Origin: Dicaeum eximium
Taxonomy: Eukaryota; Chordata; Aves; Passeriformes; Dicaeidae
Direction of reading: 5' to 3'
Length of the DNA stretch: 64,000 nt
NCBI GenBank assembly: GCA_013396995.1
Contig: VWZP01003889.1
Coordinates: 992,001 to 1,056,000, forward strand
Part shown: one piece after another, positions 1 through 12,700 of the stretch
How the letters are laid out: each line of letters begins with the position of its first letter
Numbering within the stretch: position 1 is the first letter of the stretch
Made by a program: the position numbers and the translations under genes
Notes under the pieces: model-generated
Told to the model about the DNA's origin: nothing
Databases searched by the model: none
Seen by the model: only the letters and a program-made list of their open reading frames with translations

Positions 1-3000
1 TTTGCCTTTATCACTTGAAGAGCTGTGATTGCTGGGGGAAGGAGGCAGCAGGATGGGCACAGTACCTGGCAGGGAGACTGCAGAGGTGCAGATACACAAA
101 CTTTTTGTGTATCCAACTAAAGTCATAACTCTTACAGTTCCAGAGTGGGTTTTTCAAAGGTCATCTTCATTTCACAGTAAGTTTATCTAAACTCCTACCA
201 TCTCTCCTTTTCCCAAGAATCACTACTGTTCTTCACAGTCCAAGTTTGCTTGTCAATTTGTCCAGCAACATAACCTTGGCTTTATCAGGTTATCAGCTTA
301 ACTAGGAGCAGAATTTTTTTATACTCCTTTATGTTCCTTTTTGGAACGAAGATAGTTAGCAAATTTTTTCTTATTGATGAGGACAGAGGAACTGACTCGG
401 ATTTTCCCACAAATCTGCATAAATCAGTGGGAACTAGGGCAACTTCTGTCCCCTTCTGTTTAGGAGCATCTTTTCTCTCAAGATCTCCAACCAGAGAAAT
501 TTATCTTTCCTCTTTCTTTTTTGACAGAACAAACAAAGAGCTGCCAGCTCACAAACACCTAAGCACACCTGCTTCAGCACAGAGCTGCTGCTTATCCATC
601 AGTCTCTCAGCAGCAGAACAATTGTGCCTTCTGACTGCTTCCAAACTGGATTCATAGCTTCCCTGCAAGAAACATGGCATGTTTCTCCATGCTGGATATG
701 GCAGGCAGAGAGAAGGCATTTTGTAAAACTGACAATTTTTTTTAAAAATTGGAACACTGTATAATCAGCCTATTCACACATCAGGGAGAACTCCTAGTAG
801 GCAGAGCTTTGCAAGTTTTGAAACACTTTCAGAGAAGAAAGGTGTCTCTCCAGAGCAGTGATAAGATGTGTGTCCTTTAAGCCATGAAGCCCCTGCAAGG
901 CCCAGGGGATACAGAGGCACAGAGCACCTGCTCAATTGCCCTGAAACTCCTGCTCCCAGCCCAGGCACAACAGAATTCTTTGTGCTGCACCCAGGCAGAG
1001 TGAAGCACAGAGGCAGAAAAGGACAATTGTGATTTTCAGGTTTTTAAGATGTTCCTAGTCTTTTTGTAAAGAATTCAGCCTAGGATATGTACAACAGGAG
1101 AGACTGCCCACACCAGGTTATAGACAGAGGTGAATCCATTCCAGCACCTGCATTGTACTGGAGAGCTGGTCAAGACATGGACAGTTTGACCAGGGCTACT
1201 GGGTTAACTTCAAGGATGGCATTCAGCATGACTTCAGTTATCCTATGGGTTTCACTGACAGGGCAAAGAATTAATTAGTTAACACAACCTGGATAACCAT
1301 TAATTAAAAGTGAGGAGACCATAAAAATTCTGTTTTACCTACACTGCCTCTGGTCTGACTGAAAAGTCCTCCCTGACAGAAAAGCTTCACTCTCAGACAA
1401 CATTGTTCTGTTTGAGCTGAGATTTTTGTCCTGAGCAATTGCTTTAGTGGTCTACAAGGTTCTCCTTGCCAGAGAGTACCTGTAGGTGCCACCATAAATA
1501 TATCGACTCTCTTAGCCAATTCCACATTAAGAGGTGAAGCTCAGTTTTAAAAACTTATTCTAAATACCAGAATTTTTTTCCACAGTACTTTGATTCCATT
1601 GACATCCCTTACTCAGATCAGACTGCTCCAGAAGTGTTCCTGCAGCTGCTTATGTTTCAGATTTATTAGGTCTGAATAAACTGTCAAGTATATTGATTTA
1701 ACCTGCACACTTGAGGGGAAAAAAAAAGTCATACCAAATTTTCCTATTCAAATTTGTTCCATAACTGCTATTTACAAATGCAAATCTTGACTGTTTAGGA
1801 AATATCAGGATATCAAAGTGATGTTAAAAGCTTTAAATAGGCAGATTTCTCACAGTGATTATGAAGTGAAATATTCAATAATCAGCTGCACAGTGTAATA
1901 CCTGCTATATCTTCCAGGCCAGAAACTGTTGATGGCCATTATCATAGCAAACTTGCTTTTCAGGAGAGTGAATTAGAATAAAGGGAAATAAATTGCAAGA
2001 AGCCACATCTGCTCTGCTTCCTGGCACTGAGGCAACAGAGAAAGGTAAGCTGCAACATAGGAGTTTGAGCTGGCTTACAATAAAGAGTAAGTTTTAAGTT
2101 CAAAAAAGCCTGGAAGAAAGTGCTCAGCTTAGTGAGCAACAGACAATTTGCCAGCAGATATCAGCAAGCTCAGAGGAAGCAGCAGCAGCAGCACAGGCTC
2201 GAGGGTTTCTACCAGGAGCAGCAGGAATCCCCACTGGCAGAGCTGGGGAACTGAGCACAGATAACTCACTTTAGCCATACCCCCAGCACTTTGTCAGTGA
2301 GTAAAGACCATTTAGTTCACAAAATCCTCTGTTTTCTTTCCTTCAGTTGCTGTATGTCCCCAAAGAATAAAAACATGAAGTGCAGTAATCGGAAGCTGAA
2401 ATTGTACCAGGAGCAGCAGGCAAGTCCTGGAGATCAATACTCCCCTGCAGGAGCCTTCCCAAGCTGTCCTGCCAGGGAGAGCAAACATCAATCTGTGCCC
2501 AGCAAACCTGCCCACAGAGATGTGGGCAAAGACTGTAATTAGACCCATGTCAGCTCAAAGGAGAAAAAAAAAAAGAAAGAACACAGCTCCAAAATTCAAC
2601 TTTCAGTGCAGTTGTTCACAACCAGGTGCTCAGCTGGGACTGAGCAGACAGGTTTTAAATAAGCTCTCTGCAAAACTGAAACACTTGAACCATATTTTGA
2701 GATACTAAAACAGATGGGTGTGGGTTTTTTCTTTACCAAGATACTCAGATTTGCAGGATTGAGCCTTTAAATCCAAAGTTGGCAGCTAATGGGGAGCAGC
2801 TCCCCTGCCATGTCAGAGACCAGCCCAGCAGCACAGACACCCCTAGGAGCCACCCCTCTGTGCCAGAGCAAATGTCTACAGGCCAGACAGCAGGGAGGAC
2901 CAAAGGGAAAAAGCCAGCACAGGGATGCAATTCTGCAAACCGAGCCCCACAACTTAAAAATAAATTTATGGCGCTTCAGTGCATCCAAAGGATAGCTGCA

Positions 3001-6000
3001 AAAGAGACCCTCAGGAAAAACAGCAATACGAGGAGCTGATAGAGGATCCCCTAAGAAAAAAATCATTACCTAAAGGCAGCTTGTAATCCCCTAATAGAGA
3101 CTGCATCTCCTGAGTACATTACTATATAGTCATATGCACAGCCTTTAACCAAGCACACCAAGAAACAGCAGCAGAAGAAATCAGAAAAAAATGCTTCCAC
3201 CGAAAGGAGATAAAAATTCAATAAAGATAAGAATGTAGAAACAGAATTCCTAGACAGAAGTATTAGAGAAGAAATAGTGTTCAAGTTGCCAGAAAGTCAC
3301 AGAAACCCAAGTTGCTTGTTATTTCTTCACTAGCACCTTATTGGGTACAATACAGCTCCTGTGCTTACAATTACCAGTAATAGCAGCTTTCAGCATTAGC
3401 TATTTCTATTGCAATAAATCTTGGATGATCCAGTTACAAGAAAAGTCTTTAGTTAAAGCAAAGGTGAAATAGCTTTTTGGGGGGAAAAAAAAGCAGAAGC
3501 CTGGCCTCAATTATTTTATAGTTTGTACAAATAGAAGCAAAAACTCCCGTGGGAGAATACAAAGTCATAGATATTACACCTCTTAAATTATCTTTTATTT
3601 TGTCCAAGAAAGTAGTTTTATTAGTTTTGCTATTGAGGTGAAATGAACAAAGGAATCAGTGCAATAATACTGAAAGAAAAATCAAGTTTAATAACAAGCA
3701 GCTGTAATGTATGAACTGCTGCAAGAGAGGCCATCAAAATGACAGTTCTGTGCCAGCTTTTGGCAAGACGTGGCTAAAAGATTATAAAGTGCATTTTATA
3801 CCGGTTTCTGCTAAATGGTTATAGTAAAATCGGCTCTCTAACATACCACTATGTAAAAATGGCTTTTTTATTCTTTTTAAAGTTACCTAATGGTGCTAAA
3901 AAATAACATTGTACCTGCAGAAATATCAGCTCCTCCAATACTTTTAATTACAAAATCAATAACCCAAAAAAAATGCAGATTAAGGCAAGGCAAAACCAAC
4001 AACTGTTCACACAAGGAAGATACTGGACTGAATCCAATAAAACCCAGTACTGTGCTACTGCTACAAGCCAGCAGAGGAGTTTAAGTGGCACTTTTACAGG
4101 TCAACTGATGAAAATCAGCCCCCCTTACTCCACTTATTTCCTTGCTCTGCCTTGGTCACTTGATGTGTAAATTGGAGTGCTGGTCAAGGCAGCAGGGCAG
4201 AGACAGGCAGACACCAGAGAAGAGAAGGGAACCCATGCTGAGGCTCTGTCTCAAGTCCATCAATTCAAAAGGCAGAAAAATTCCCAAAGCAATTCCCCAC
4301 ACCCACTTGTTTAGATGAGGGCCAAAAATAACCTTTACTGAACTTAGACCCCCATGGTACAGCCCAGAGACTCAGCCCCTGGGTCTCCTGGTTAAGTAGT
4401 TTCCTTCACAATTTTTTGGTGCATTTTGTAGTACGCAACTGCTCCAGCACCCCTGCTAAATCCTCCAGCCCCAGCAAGTTAAGCTTTGTGTCTTTTTTGT
4501 CCCTGCTTGGGGGTGTTTGGCTCTGCATGCTCTTACAGCTCAATCACTAGCACACAACCTACTTTATTCCACTTCTGAGCTCAAGAAATAGAAATAAACA
4601 CCAAGACAGACATGTTACAGATGGACAAGGTGCCTCCACAGCAGCTTGTGACATCCAGCAGAAGACACACGCCTTACCTTGCAGCAGGCAGCTCAACAAG
4701 CAGCACCCCTTACACTCCTCCTTAACATGGATTGTTGGAAAAATCACCCACAGTTCTTGGAGAGCACTGTAAACCTACTCACACCTTAAACCCAGCCCTT
4801 TATCCAGCACCCTCCCTCCAAATCTCCCTTCCTGTAACGAGCCTGGGCCACCTGCTCCATCCGAGCCTCCCTGTGATGCAGGTGACACCAATTTTCCCGG
4901 GCAATTTGCCTTGAGGGGTTCCAGCTGTCCCTGGGGCTGGGACAGGGGACTCCTCACATGCATTTAACCTATAAATGGATTATAATCTCTGCTCATGGTT
5001 GTGCACTCAGCAGCATCGTGTCATAATGTGAATCCTCGTACCAACCACACATGGGGACAGAGATTTGCCAGTGTGCTTAAGAGAAGTTTAAATTTTACTT
5101 TTACAGCAGGTGGAGAGCAGAAGCCCTTTGCTCTGTTCTCTGTGTGCTTGGAATTGATATCACTTAATTTCACGCATTTGGGGAAGAAAAGTATGCAATT
5201 AGTAGTCTGTAGACAGTTCGTATTTTTGAGGTTTTAATATGGCTAGGGGAGCAGCTTTGGCTGCTCTTGTTGAACAAGCACTACTCATTCAGCTATCCCT
5301 AGCAATGTGCCAGGGTTGCCAGCCCAAAGATTTTAGCCTGACCTGGAAGTCTCAGAACCATGAGATTTCAATTAAAAATTGCAATTTTTTATTCTTAGCC
5401 TTCTCATTTTTTTCTTTTTTTGATTTTCAAGGTTCAGTCAATACCTACTTGCAAGTTTCTTCACAAACCCAAGAGCTTAACAGAAGCTGAAATTCTCATA
5501 TTAATTGCCAAGAACTGGAAACTGATACCTTTAGCAGGACAGTAAATACTGTAACAAAAGCAGAAGTTATGAAGTCTGAGCAATTCATATTTCCAAAAGA
5601 GGCTGATGACTAAACTTGTGGAAGTTCTTAATTCTTTAAATTCACCATTAACACGGGAGACTCAAAGCTACTCCCAGGGTTATCAGACTTGCTGCAGGTT
5701 TTGAGATCCCCACTGAATATAACTGGCAATTCATATTATGAATTTGACGGAGCTCTGTTGACAGATACCAGAAAGTGATCTCAAACTTCACCAAAAAGAG
5801 ATGTTATTTTCAGTAAAACTTCTGTTCAGAGTTAAAAAGAATCTTGGAAATGCCATCTTTACCCATAAAGCAATCTAAATACATCTGCACCTTGACCATG
5901 CTTGCCTTGAAATATTTGAGGTTTCTTTGATAATATCAAGTTCCAGTACTTCAAAAATACATTTATCAGTCCTTCTGGTTTCCTACACTGGTGGCCAGCT

Positions 6001-7356
6001 TTTAACTTTGATATCCATGTAAGAGTTTTCCCTTGCATGCTCTTTGCTCCCACTTTTTCTGGTCTACTTCCAAGAACCGAACATTTTTAGTTCTCACATT
6101 AGCTTTTAACTTTTGTGTATTTTGCTTTATTGGAACTGGCAACATGGTCCTATTTGAGCACAGCTCCATCTGTCAGAGTCAAGTCCTGCAGGTAGGGTGT
6201 CATGTTTGATTTCATGTTATCATTTGTTGTGTAGTCAGAACTAAAGAACAGAAATGTTCACTATAAAATTTATTTTCATAAATTCCTCTGAGGGCTCTTC
6301 TACTGCTGTTGTGGGAGCTACTTTTGTCCTTATGAACACAGCCCCTTCTGCACTGCCAGAAAGAGAACAGAAGGGATGTGCTCAGCTTTACTTTGCTCCT
6401 TGTTTCCTCCCCTCTTCTGCTTCCCACGTGTCCTGAGCATGTGTGTGAGTTGGAATGGCAGCGTTACAGCTGATGGAAAACATTGTAGGCTTAAAAGAAA
6501 GCTGACATTTTGGAGATTGAGTTTTCAGATTCGAAAAGGAATCTACTTTGATTGCCTAGCTTCAGAGATGCTGCCTGGTATGAGGTTACATCTGACACTG
6601 AAATAAGAGATATGGTTGATTTTTATCCCAGCAGGACAGCAGTTGTACTTCACAGTCAGGGCTTCCCAGCCAGAGGGGACTGGATGGGAAGCAATGCTTA
6701 AAAAACTTCATTTCCTGAAGCCTTTCTGACACTCATATCAAATAGGTCTGGTGAACACAATTATTTCCTTTGCAGTCTCCTAGATTGCTTCCCCTCATCC
6801 TTTTCCTTCTCAAAAAAGACAACCTCAAAACCAGCAAAAATATGATGTTGACTACAGACCACAGAATATCTAGGAACCTTTGAAGCCCATTAGAGTGTTT
6901 GTCTTTTCACAAAACATATGCACACCTTGCCTTGCAGGTCTCAATGATCACACATTTTCTTGGGAAAAGCATCAAACAAAAGCCTTCATTTTGCTTTATC
7001 CTGGACACTACATCAATATTGGCAATTTTTTAAGACAGATACAAGTGGCTATTCAAGTGTAAGAGCTTTTCTGAATTTCTTTCTTTTCCCTTAGAACTTT
7101 CACAGTTGTTTTATTTTTTTTTCTTCCAAACAGCAGCATGAATGTTTCTAGCCTGACATTTCTTCAGGCAGAGCTGCAACACACACTGGGTACAGCCTCA
7201 CCAAAGCAGTGGTGTCCCAGGCAGAGCATGGCCAGCATCTCTCCTGCTCTCCCCCTTGCAGAGACACCACAGTCAAGTGCTGCCAGATAATCCAAGTTTC
7301 ATGGTGAGAGATCCAGCACTACCCAAAGGACTGACACATGGGTCCTCTTAATATTT
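1..7356. other. Intergenic desert, no gene recognised
   Basis: I see no coding exon, RNA gene or recognisable transposon here. Open frames are short (about 108 codons at most), start in arbitrary contexts, have no recognisable protein family and lack flanking splice signals that would chain them into a gene. Base composition is ordinary AT-leaning vertebrate DNA with short A or T runs. A 15-bp word (accaggagcagcagg) occurs at 2211 and again at 2406, which may be chance. The stretch probably belongs to the gene desert upstream of DDX18. Confidence 0.6.
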
Positions 7357-7362
7357 AGGAGG

Positions 7363-8012
7363 TGTTGGAATCCAGGGCACAGAGAATGTCTCTCTGCCTG
7401 TTTCAAGAAACTCTGACCCTCAGCAGAACACTGCTTTTAACCTTTGTCCCTGGGAAAAATTGCCAAAACTTTGGGATAAGTTATAGCACACAGGTAGTAA
7501 TATGTAGTAGGAGTAGTTTTTCAATCACAGAGTGAAGAATTTAGGGTTTTAGGATTTTAATATGAGAGCGAATAGGACACAAGATGGAGGATTTTGGGTG
7601 TTGTCCCTTCTTCCTTCTTGTCCCTTTTCAGCTCCATTTTCTGTAGTACTGGTGGCAGAAAGATATTGGTTAGTGTGAGTAGTAATGTGGAAGTTATGTG
7701 TATAGATTAGTAGAAGTTATTGGTAGAAAAGTAGAAACAAAGTAGGTGTTAGAATGTAATTGGGTTAAACAGCTTTAAAAGACCTTGGTTTTGAGTACAT
7801 TTTGTCCATTTTGTGCCTTGCTTCTCGCATGCTAAGTCTGGTGTGCAGACAGTGCTGAACTTAAGACAAGAATAAACAAAACCCTGAAGACCAAGAGAAA
7901 GAGAGTCCTGCTCATTCTTCACCCTTGGAAAAGAACTCAGCAGGGGAACCCCCTCCAAAGGGCCCAGGGGGTTGGGTTCCCACACTTGCTGGGACCAAAG
8001 AAAATCCCAACA
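7363..8012 (+). mobile_element. Solo LTR of an endogenous retrovirus, class II-like
   Basis: A 650-bp element starts TGTTGGAATCC and ends AAATCCCAACA, giving imperfect terminal inverted repeats with the TG...CA ends of a retroviral LTR. It is flanked by a perfect 6-bp duplication, AGGAGG at 7357-7362 and 8013-8018. An AATAAA polyadenylation signal lies at 7871-7876, in the right part of the element for a + strand LTR. There is no second LTR, primer-binding site or gag/pol/env-like frame nearby, so this is a solo LTR left by LTR-LTR recombination. Six-bp duplications are typical of class II (ERVK/alpharetrovirus-like) elements, and that class assignment is inference. The perfect duplication suggests moderate age at most. 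It carries no viral gene. Confidence 0.82.
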
Positions 8013-9737
8013 AGGAGGAGCTTGAGTGCTGTGAGTCCCTTGTGGGAACCTGGCAGCCACTGGCACCAAGAGGGCTGAGCCGTGCAGGGGCAGAGCATCT
8101 TTCCTGCCACCCAGCAGACCTGAGGGTGGAGGGGCTGAGAGTGTAACACAGGGCAGTGGGGTGCAGGTGGAGGGCTGGGTGCAGCCCCACGGATGGCCCT
8201 GCTGGCACAGGCACCTGCCTCAGCCTCAGGAGCCTGGCCTGGCTCTGCACTTGGAAAAACAAACTGCTGGGGAAAGGCCGTGCCTTAAACAATCAAAGCT
8301 GCTCTGCTCAGTAAATGTGAGGCATAAATCTTAGGGCTTACACTGACATCAGCACAGCTGACCCAGTGCTAAGCTGCTATCACAGGATCTGTGCTTTTAG
8401 TGCAAATAAAATACCGTGTCAGGGGCAGGAATCAGCTAAGCCCTCTGCTATTAGCTCTGTTGTCATTGTAAGCACTTTTCCAGGAAGTGCTGCTGGAAGC
8501 AGCTATTTCAATTCACCCACATTCTGTTCCAAAGCAGCTACAACCAGATTCTCCAGGCTGATGGAATGTAAACCATCACAGTGGATGCAGTGTGTCCAGA
8601 TCTTAGGTTTCACACAGACTCTCATCAATGGTTGTAGTGAGCTGGGGATTTGGAGAGAGCAGACATTATGCAAACAGCACAAAAAAAATCATGTGCACCA
8701 TATAAAACTCGGAGCAGAATTGCAAATGGATAGCTCCTATGTCACATGTGACTTGTGCTCCAGTTTAAACCAGAACAGGGCAATCCAAGCCCTGAGCTAA
8801 TGCATTAGAGTTACATTAACTTTGCCTTTGCTGAGGAAGGCTGCTGGGATTCTTGGGACTCTGTTTTCTGGTACAGTAAATTTATCCACAGCCATCTTCC
8901 CTCTTGGTTATTTAATGGCTGTCCTGCACACATGGAACTGTTAAAACTTCCTGCCTCAAATTTTAGCCATATTCCCCCAGACCCTCAAGACAGGGCACCA
9001 CCAAACAATTAGTAATTGAAAATCAAACCATGATTCGGAGTGGAAAAGCTAATTAAAATGGAGAGATGAGTTGGCTGCTTCAGTGTGGAACCTACTCAGC
9101 AAAGCCAATACCTGTGCATGCCATCCCCTGCTATCTGTGCTTCAAACACAGGAACACTGGGTCAGAGTTAGACATCAAGCCAGAAGTTATCCTCAGAAAG
9201 GGAATGGGGAGGAAAAAGAAAAATGTTCACTGAATGTGGGGAGCTGCTTCTTAGGTTTCCTCCTGAGATCTGTAAAGTTAGACATCAGATCTCATAGTGC
9301 AGTACAAACCTGTTCCCCTGAAATACCCACATTTTTACTGTTAGCAAAAGTCAGGAGGATATCTCAGACCTGAAGCTGATTTCCAGCTGGACAGTAGTGT
9401 GTTCAGTATTTTTCTAACCCTGAAAGAAAAAGTTAAGGATGAGGCAGAAAATGTGGGAGCTTTTCACAAATTACAGCAAGTTACACAAATGCAGTTGTGT
9501 GTTCTGCACAGGAAAAAGCACACAATGATATGACTGACATCATGTCCACAAAATAAATTAGCTGGGCATTAGATCTTTCAATCAGTTCCATGGGAACCCT
9601 CTCCCTGCCACTCCTCCTGTTACAGGAATGACTGTGCAAGTTACTTGCTAAATAATAGCAAGTGTGATGTGTCATTAATCTTGCATTGAAATTTTAGATT
9701 TTCTTTTTTAGAGAGGAAATCTACTATCTAATATAGG

Positions 9738-9762
9738 AATAATAATTATTATTATGATTATT
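9738..9762. repeat. AAT/ATT trinucleotide microsatellite
   Basis: A short imperfect (AAT/ATT)n tract interrupted by one G. It has no neighbouring gene and is likely neutral. Confidence 0.6.
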
Positions 9763-12700
9763 TCTTTTTTGATGACTGCCGATTGGCCCATCAGCCAGAA
9801 GTATGGAGAGGTTTTTGGTTTCCTTTCAAATAAGTGTTTTGCAACTCTCAGGGGGAAAAGTCTTTCAGAATACACTAAAATTGACCGGGTCACATGTGCA
9901 AAGTATTTAACTCCCTTGATTTTGAGGGACAAATATGAAACAAGCAGAAGCCTAAAAGTCCTCAAAGTAATCCCAGTCAAAGCCATACACCAGTACCGTA
10001 TGCAACTCCCACAGCTGTGATTATAAATAGGTATTCAGGCCAAAGCTGTGAAGCAAAAACAAGTTAAAAAAAAGGTCCCTCCTTCCACCTGATAAAATTT
10101 CAAATATTCACAAAAATGTAATTTTCCATTTAATTTAGAAGTGGCAGCATAACACACCTCCAGAGAATCCTGGCTACTGAAAATTCTTTGATTTTATGCT
10201 AAGGGTTCATTTTTTTCCAAATGAAAGTGAGGGATAGTTAACAGTAAAACAAAGTGTTAACCATTTGTCTAAAATTCTGCAATTTGTGGAAGCCTTGCTG
10301 TGTCTCAGAAGACAATGGTAACAGTCCCTTCTATTCACTTTCAATTAAATGGAAAAGCCATAGGAATCCTACTGTTCTGCCATGGGACAGTGAAAGGCTT
10401 CCATGGTCAGTGCAGTGTGCAATTAGTGAAAACCATTACTTTGGAGTACATTGCCAGCACCCTGCAGGGAGAATTAGATCTTCACAGCTGCCACTATGCT
10501 TAATTTTTCACAAGCTGCATGGAAAGTTTCCTGCACTGAGGACTGAGACTGAGCAACGAATGAGAGTGACTTTACTTGTGCATATTTTTATTCTGTTTTT
10601 CTGGTTAAATTAGAAGCAGGAATTGCAGTGTGATGCCATAATAATGGACACATCCATGTAGATGTTTAACTGGCTTACAGAAGTGTGTTATTTCTTTGAG
10701 AACAAACCACAGGAACATTAAAGCAGTACCTAAGGATTCAGGAGGTACAGACATACCTGCCTATCCAGCCATGGACTGGATTTTCCACAGGAGGATAAGG
10801 AATTCAATATCTACTGCAGATGGGTTTGATTCCAGCTGCTTTGTGTGCCTCAGGTCTGCTTCCATAGATTGTGACATCCTTCCTCTGCAAGGCCTCCTGA
10901 ACGCTGCAGCATCTTCCTGGGGAGAGACAAAACATTCATACCCATCAGAGACCTCCAGCCACTGAGAACTCCAACACTCCCACACCAAACTCTTGCAGCA
11001 TCTCCCTTCCTTGGCTGTCACAGCAAAGGGCACAAGCTCAGTTCCACAGAGAACTATGTATGAAGCAGCTGGCTGTGTGCAAATCCCTGCACAGAAGAGA
11101 GCATAGTTCTTGTCAGGACAGGCATTAGATGTTCATAGAGACTTGGATGCAGTTCTAGTGCATGGACAGGCTTTTTTGCACCCAAAAGGAAAACTGAATC
11201 CCTGTATAAGGAAAGGACAGGGGCTGAGTTTCTGTAGCCTGGGTGCTTTTGGTAATGCAAAACTGACTGGCTGGGTCCAGCAGACAGGCTTGTTCTATTT
11301 TAAAGGAAGTGCTGGTTATTTTGCTTCCCTTTTTTCTTGCTAGAGCTGGGACAGCCTTAGAGAAAACCATATTGGGATGAAATAACCACAGAAATTTTCT
11401 GAATTTCATAAGGATTATTTAAAAACAAAAAAAAGTTCACAGGTAGCACGACACACCTAAGAACTGTGAGAATTATGCTTGTCTGAAAAGTAAATAAATA
11501 TGATTGAAAGCAAAGAAACACATTTGCACTTAATTACTATTTGCTCAATACCTACTTATGACACATTTGTCTTTAGGAAATTAAATTAATTGTTCAACCT
11601 CACCAGTGAAATTCTACACTCGTGCATCCTGTGATTATAGCAATCTCAAATTAATGACCCACTGATTCCTGATTATTAAAGCTTAATAGTTCTGTGATTA
11701 GCATTGTCAATTAAGCAATACAATTCATGAAGCTGGCTGAGGCAGCAGCACTCTTTGTTGTGCACATGCTTGATCGACAAGTGTGAGTTGTCGCTTGTAA
11801 CTCTTCAGGAGGAGTGACACAACCAGGAATTAGCCACACACTGATGAATTAAACCATAACTTCTCAGTGGGGACTTCCTAAATTGTCACAGACTTATAAT
11901 ATATGGATCCCTAGTTATTACAGGTTTATGTTATTATGTTATGTTTAATATACAGGTTTATTTAGGCACATTAAGCACAAAAAAAAAAAGCTATAGACAC
12001 AGCAATTCAAGAAAGGACTCATAACATGAATATCACTGCTTAGCCAAAATTTTAAATCCCTTAAAATCCAAATAGCCTCAGGAGGCTGGATCTAGTCTGC
12101 TTTTTGTGTTATGGAAAACCTTCAGTATTATCTGCCTCGTGTTGCATATTCTTTTCATTAAGGGATAACATACACTGTGCTTCCAACAAAAAATCTGGGG
12201 AATTAATCCTTGCTTCCTACAAGCTTGAATGATTGTAACTTCTCTTTAAACATCACAAAATTCCCAAGTAAAATTCCCAAGACAGGAAATATCTCTTATT
12301 TCAATACTGAGGACTCAATTTCTAGGACTTGCCAAATCTGTGATTCCTAGTGTATGTGCTATCAATTTAGATAGTTTCTTATTACTCTCACACTGTATGA
12401 AAGTAAAGTTTTTGGTGACATGTATGCTATGAACTTCCACTGGGCTATGGAAAGATAATTTGATATCAATCAGCCATTTTTACGGACAGCTAACACCAGC
12501 AAAAAAACAGCAGCTGTGTTTCCTATACCAGACTGAGACTGGTCAATAGAGCTCATGGCACACTGAAAAAAACCTGTAGGACTTTCAGAGAGGAACTCTA
12601 ATCAAACAAAGCTCATTATTAGAGGCCAGATATTTTAGATGTCATCAGTGATCCTTCTGTGTTTACATAAGACTTTCCTTTCCCCTTATTTGCACCAAGA

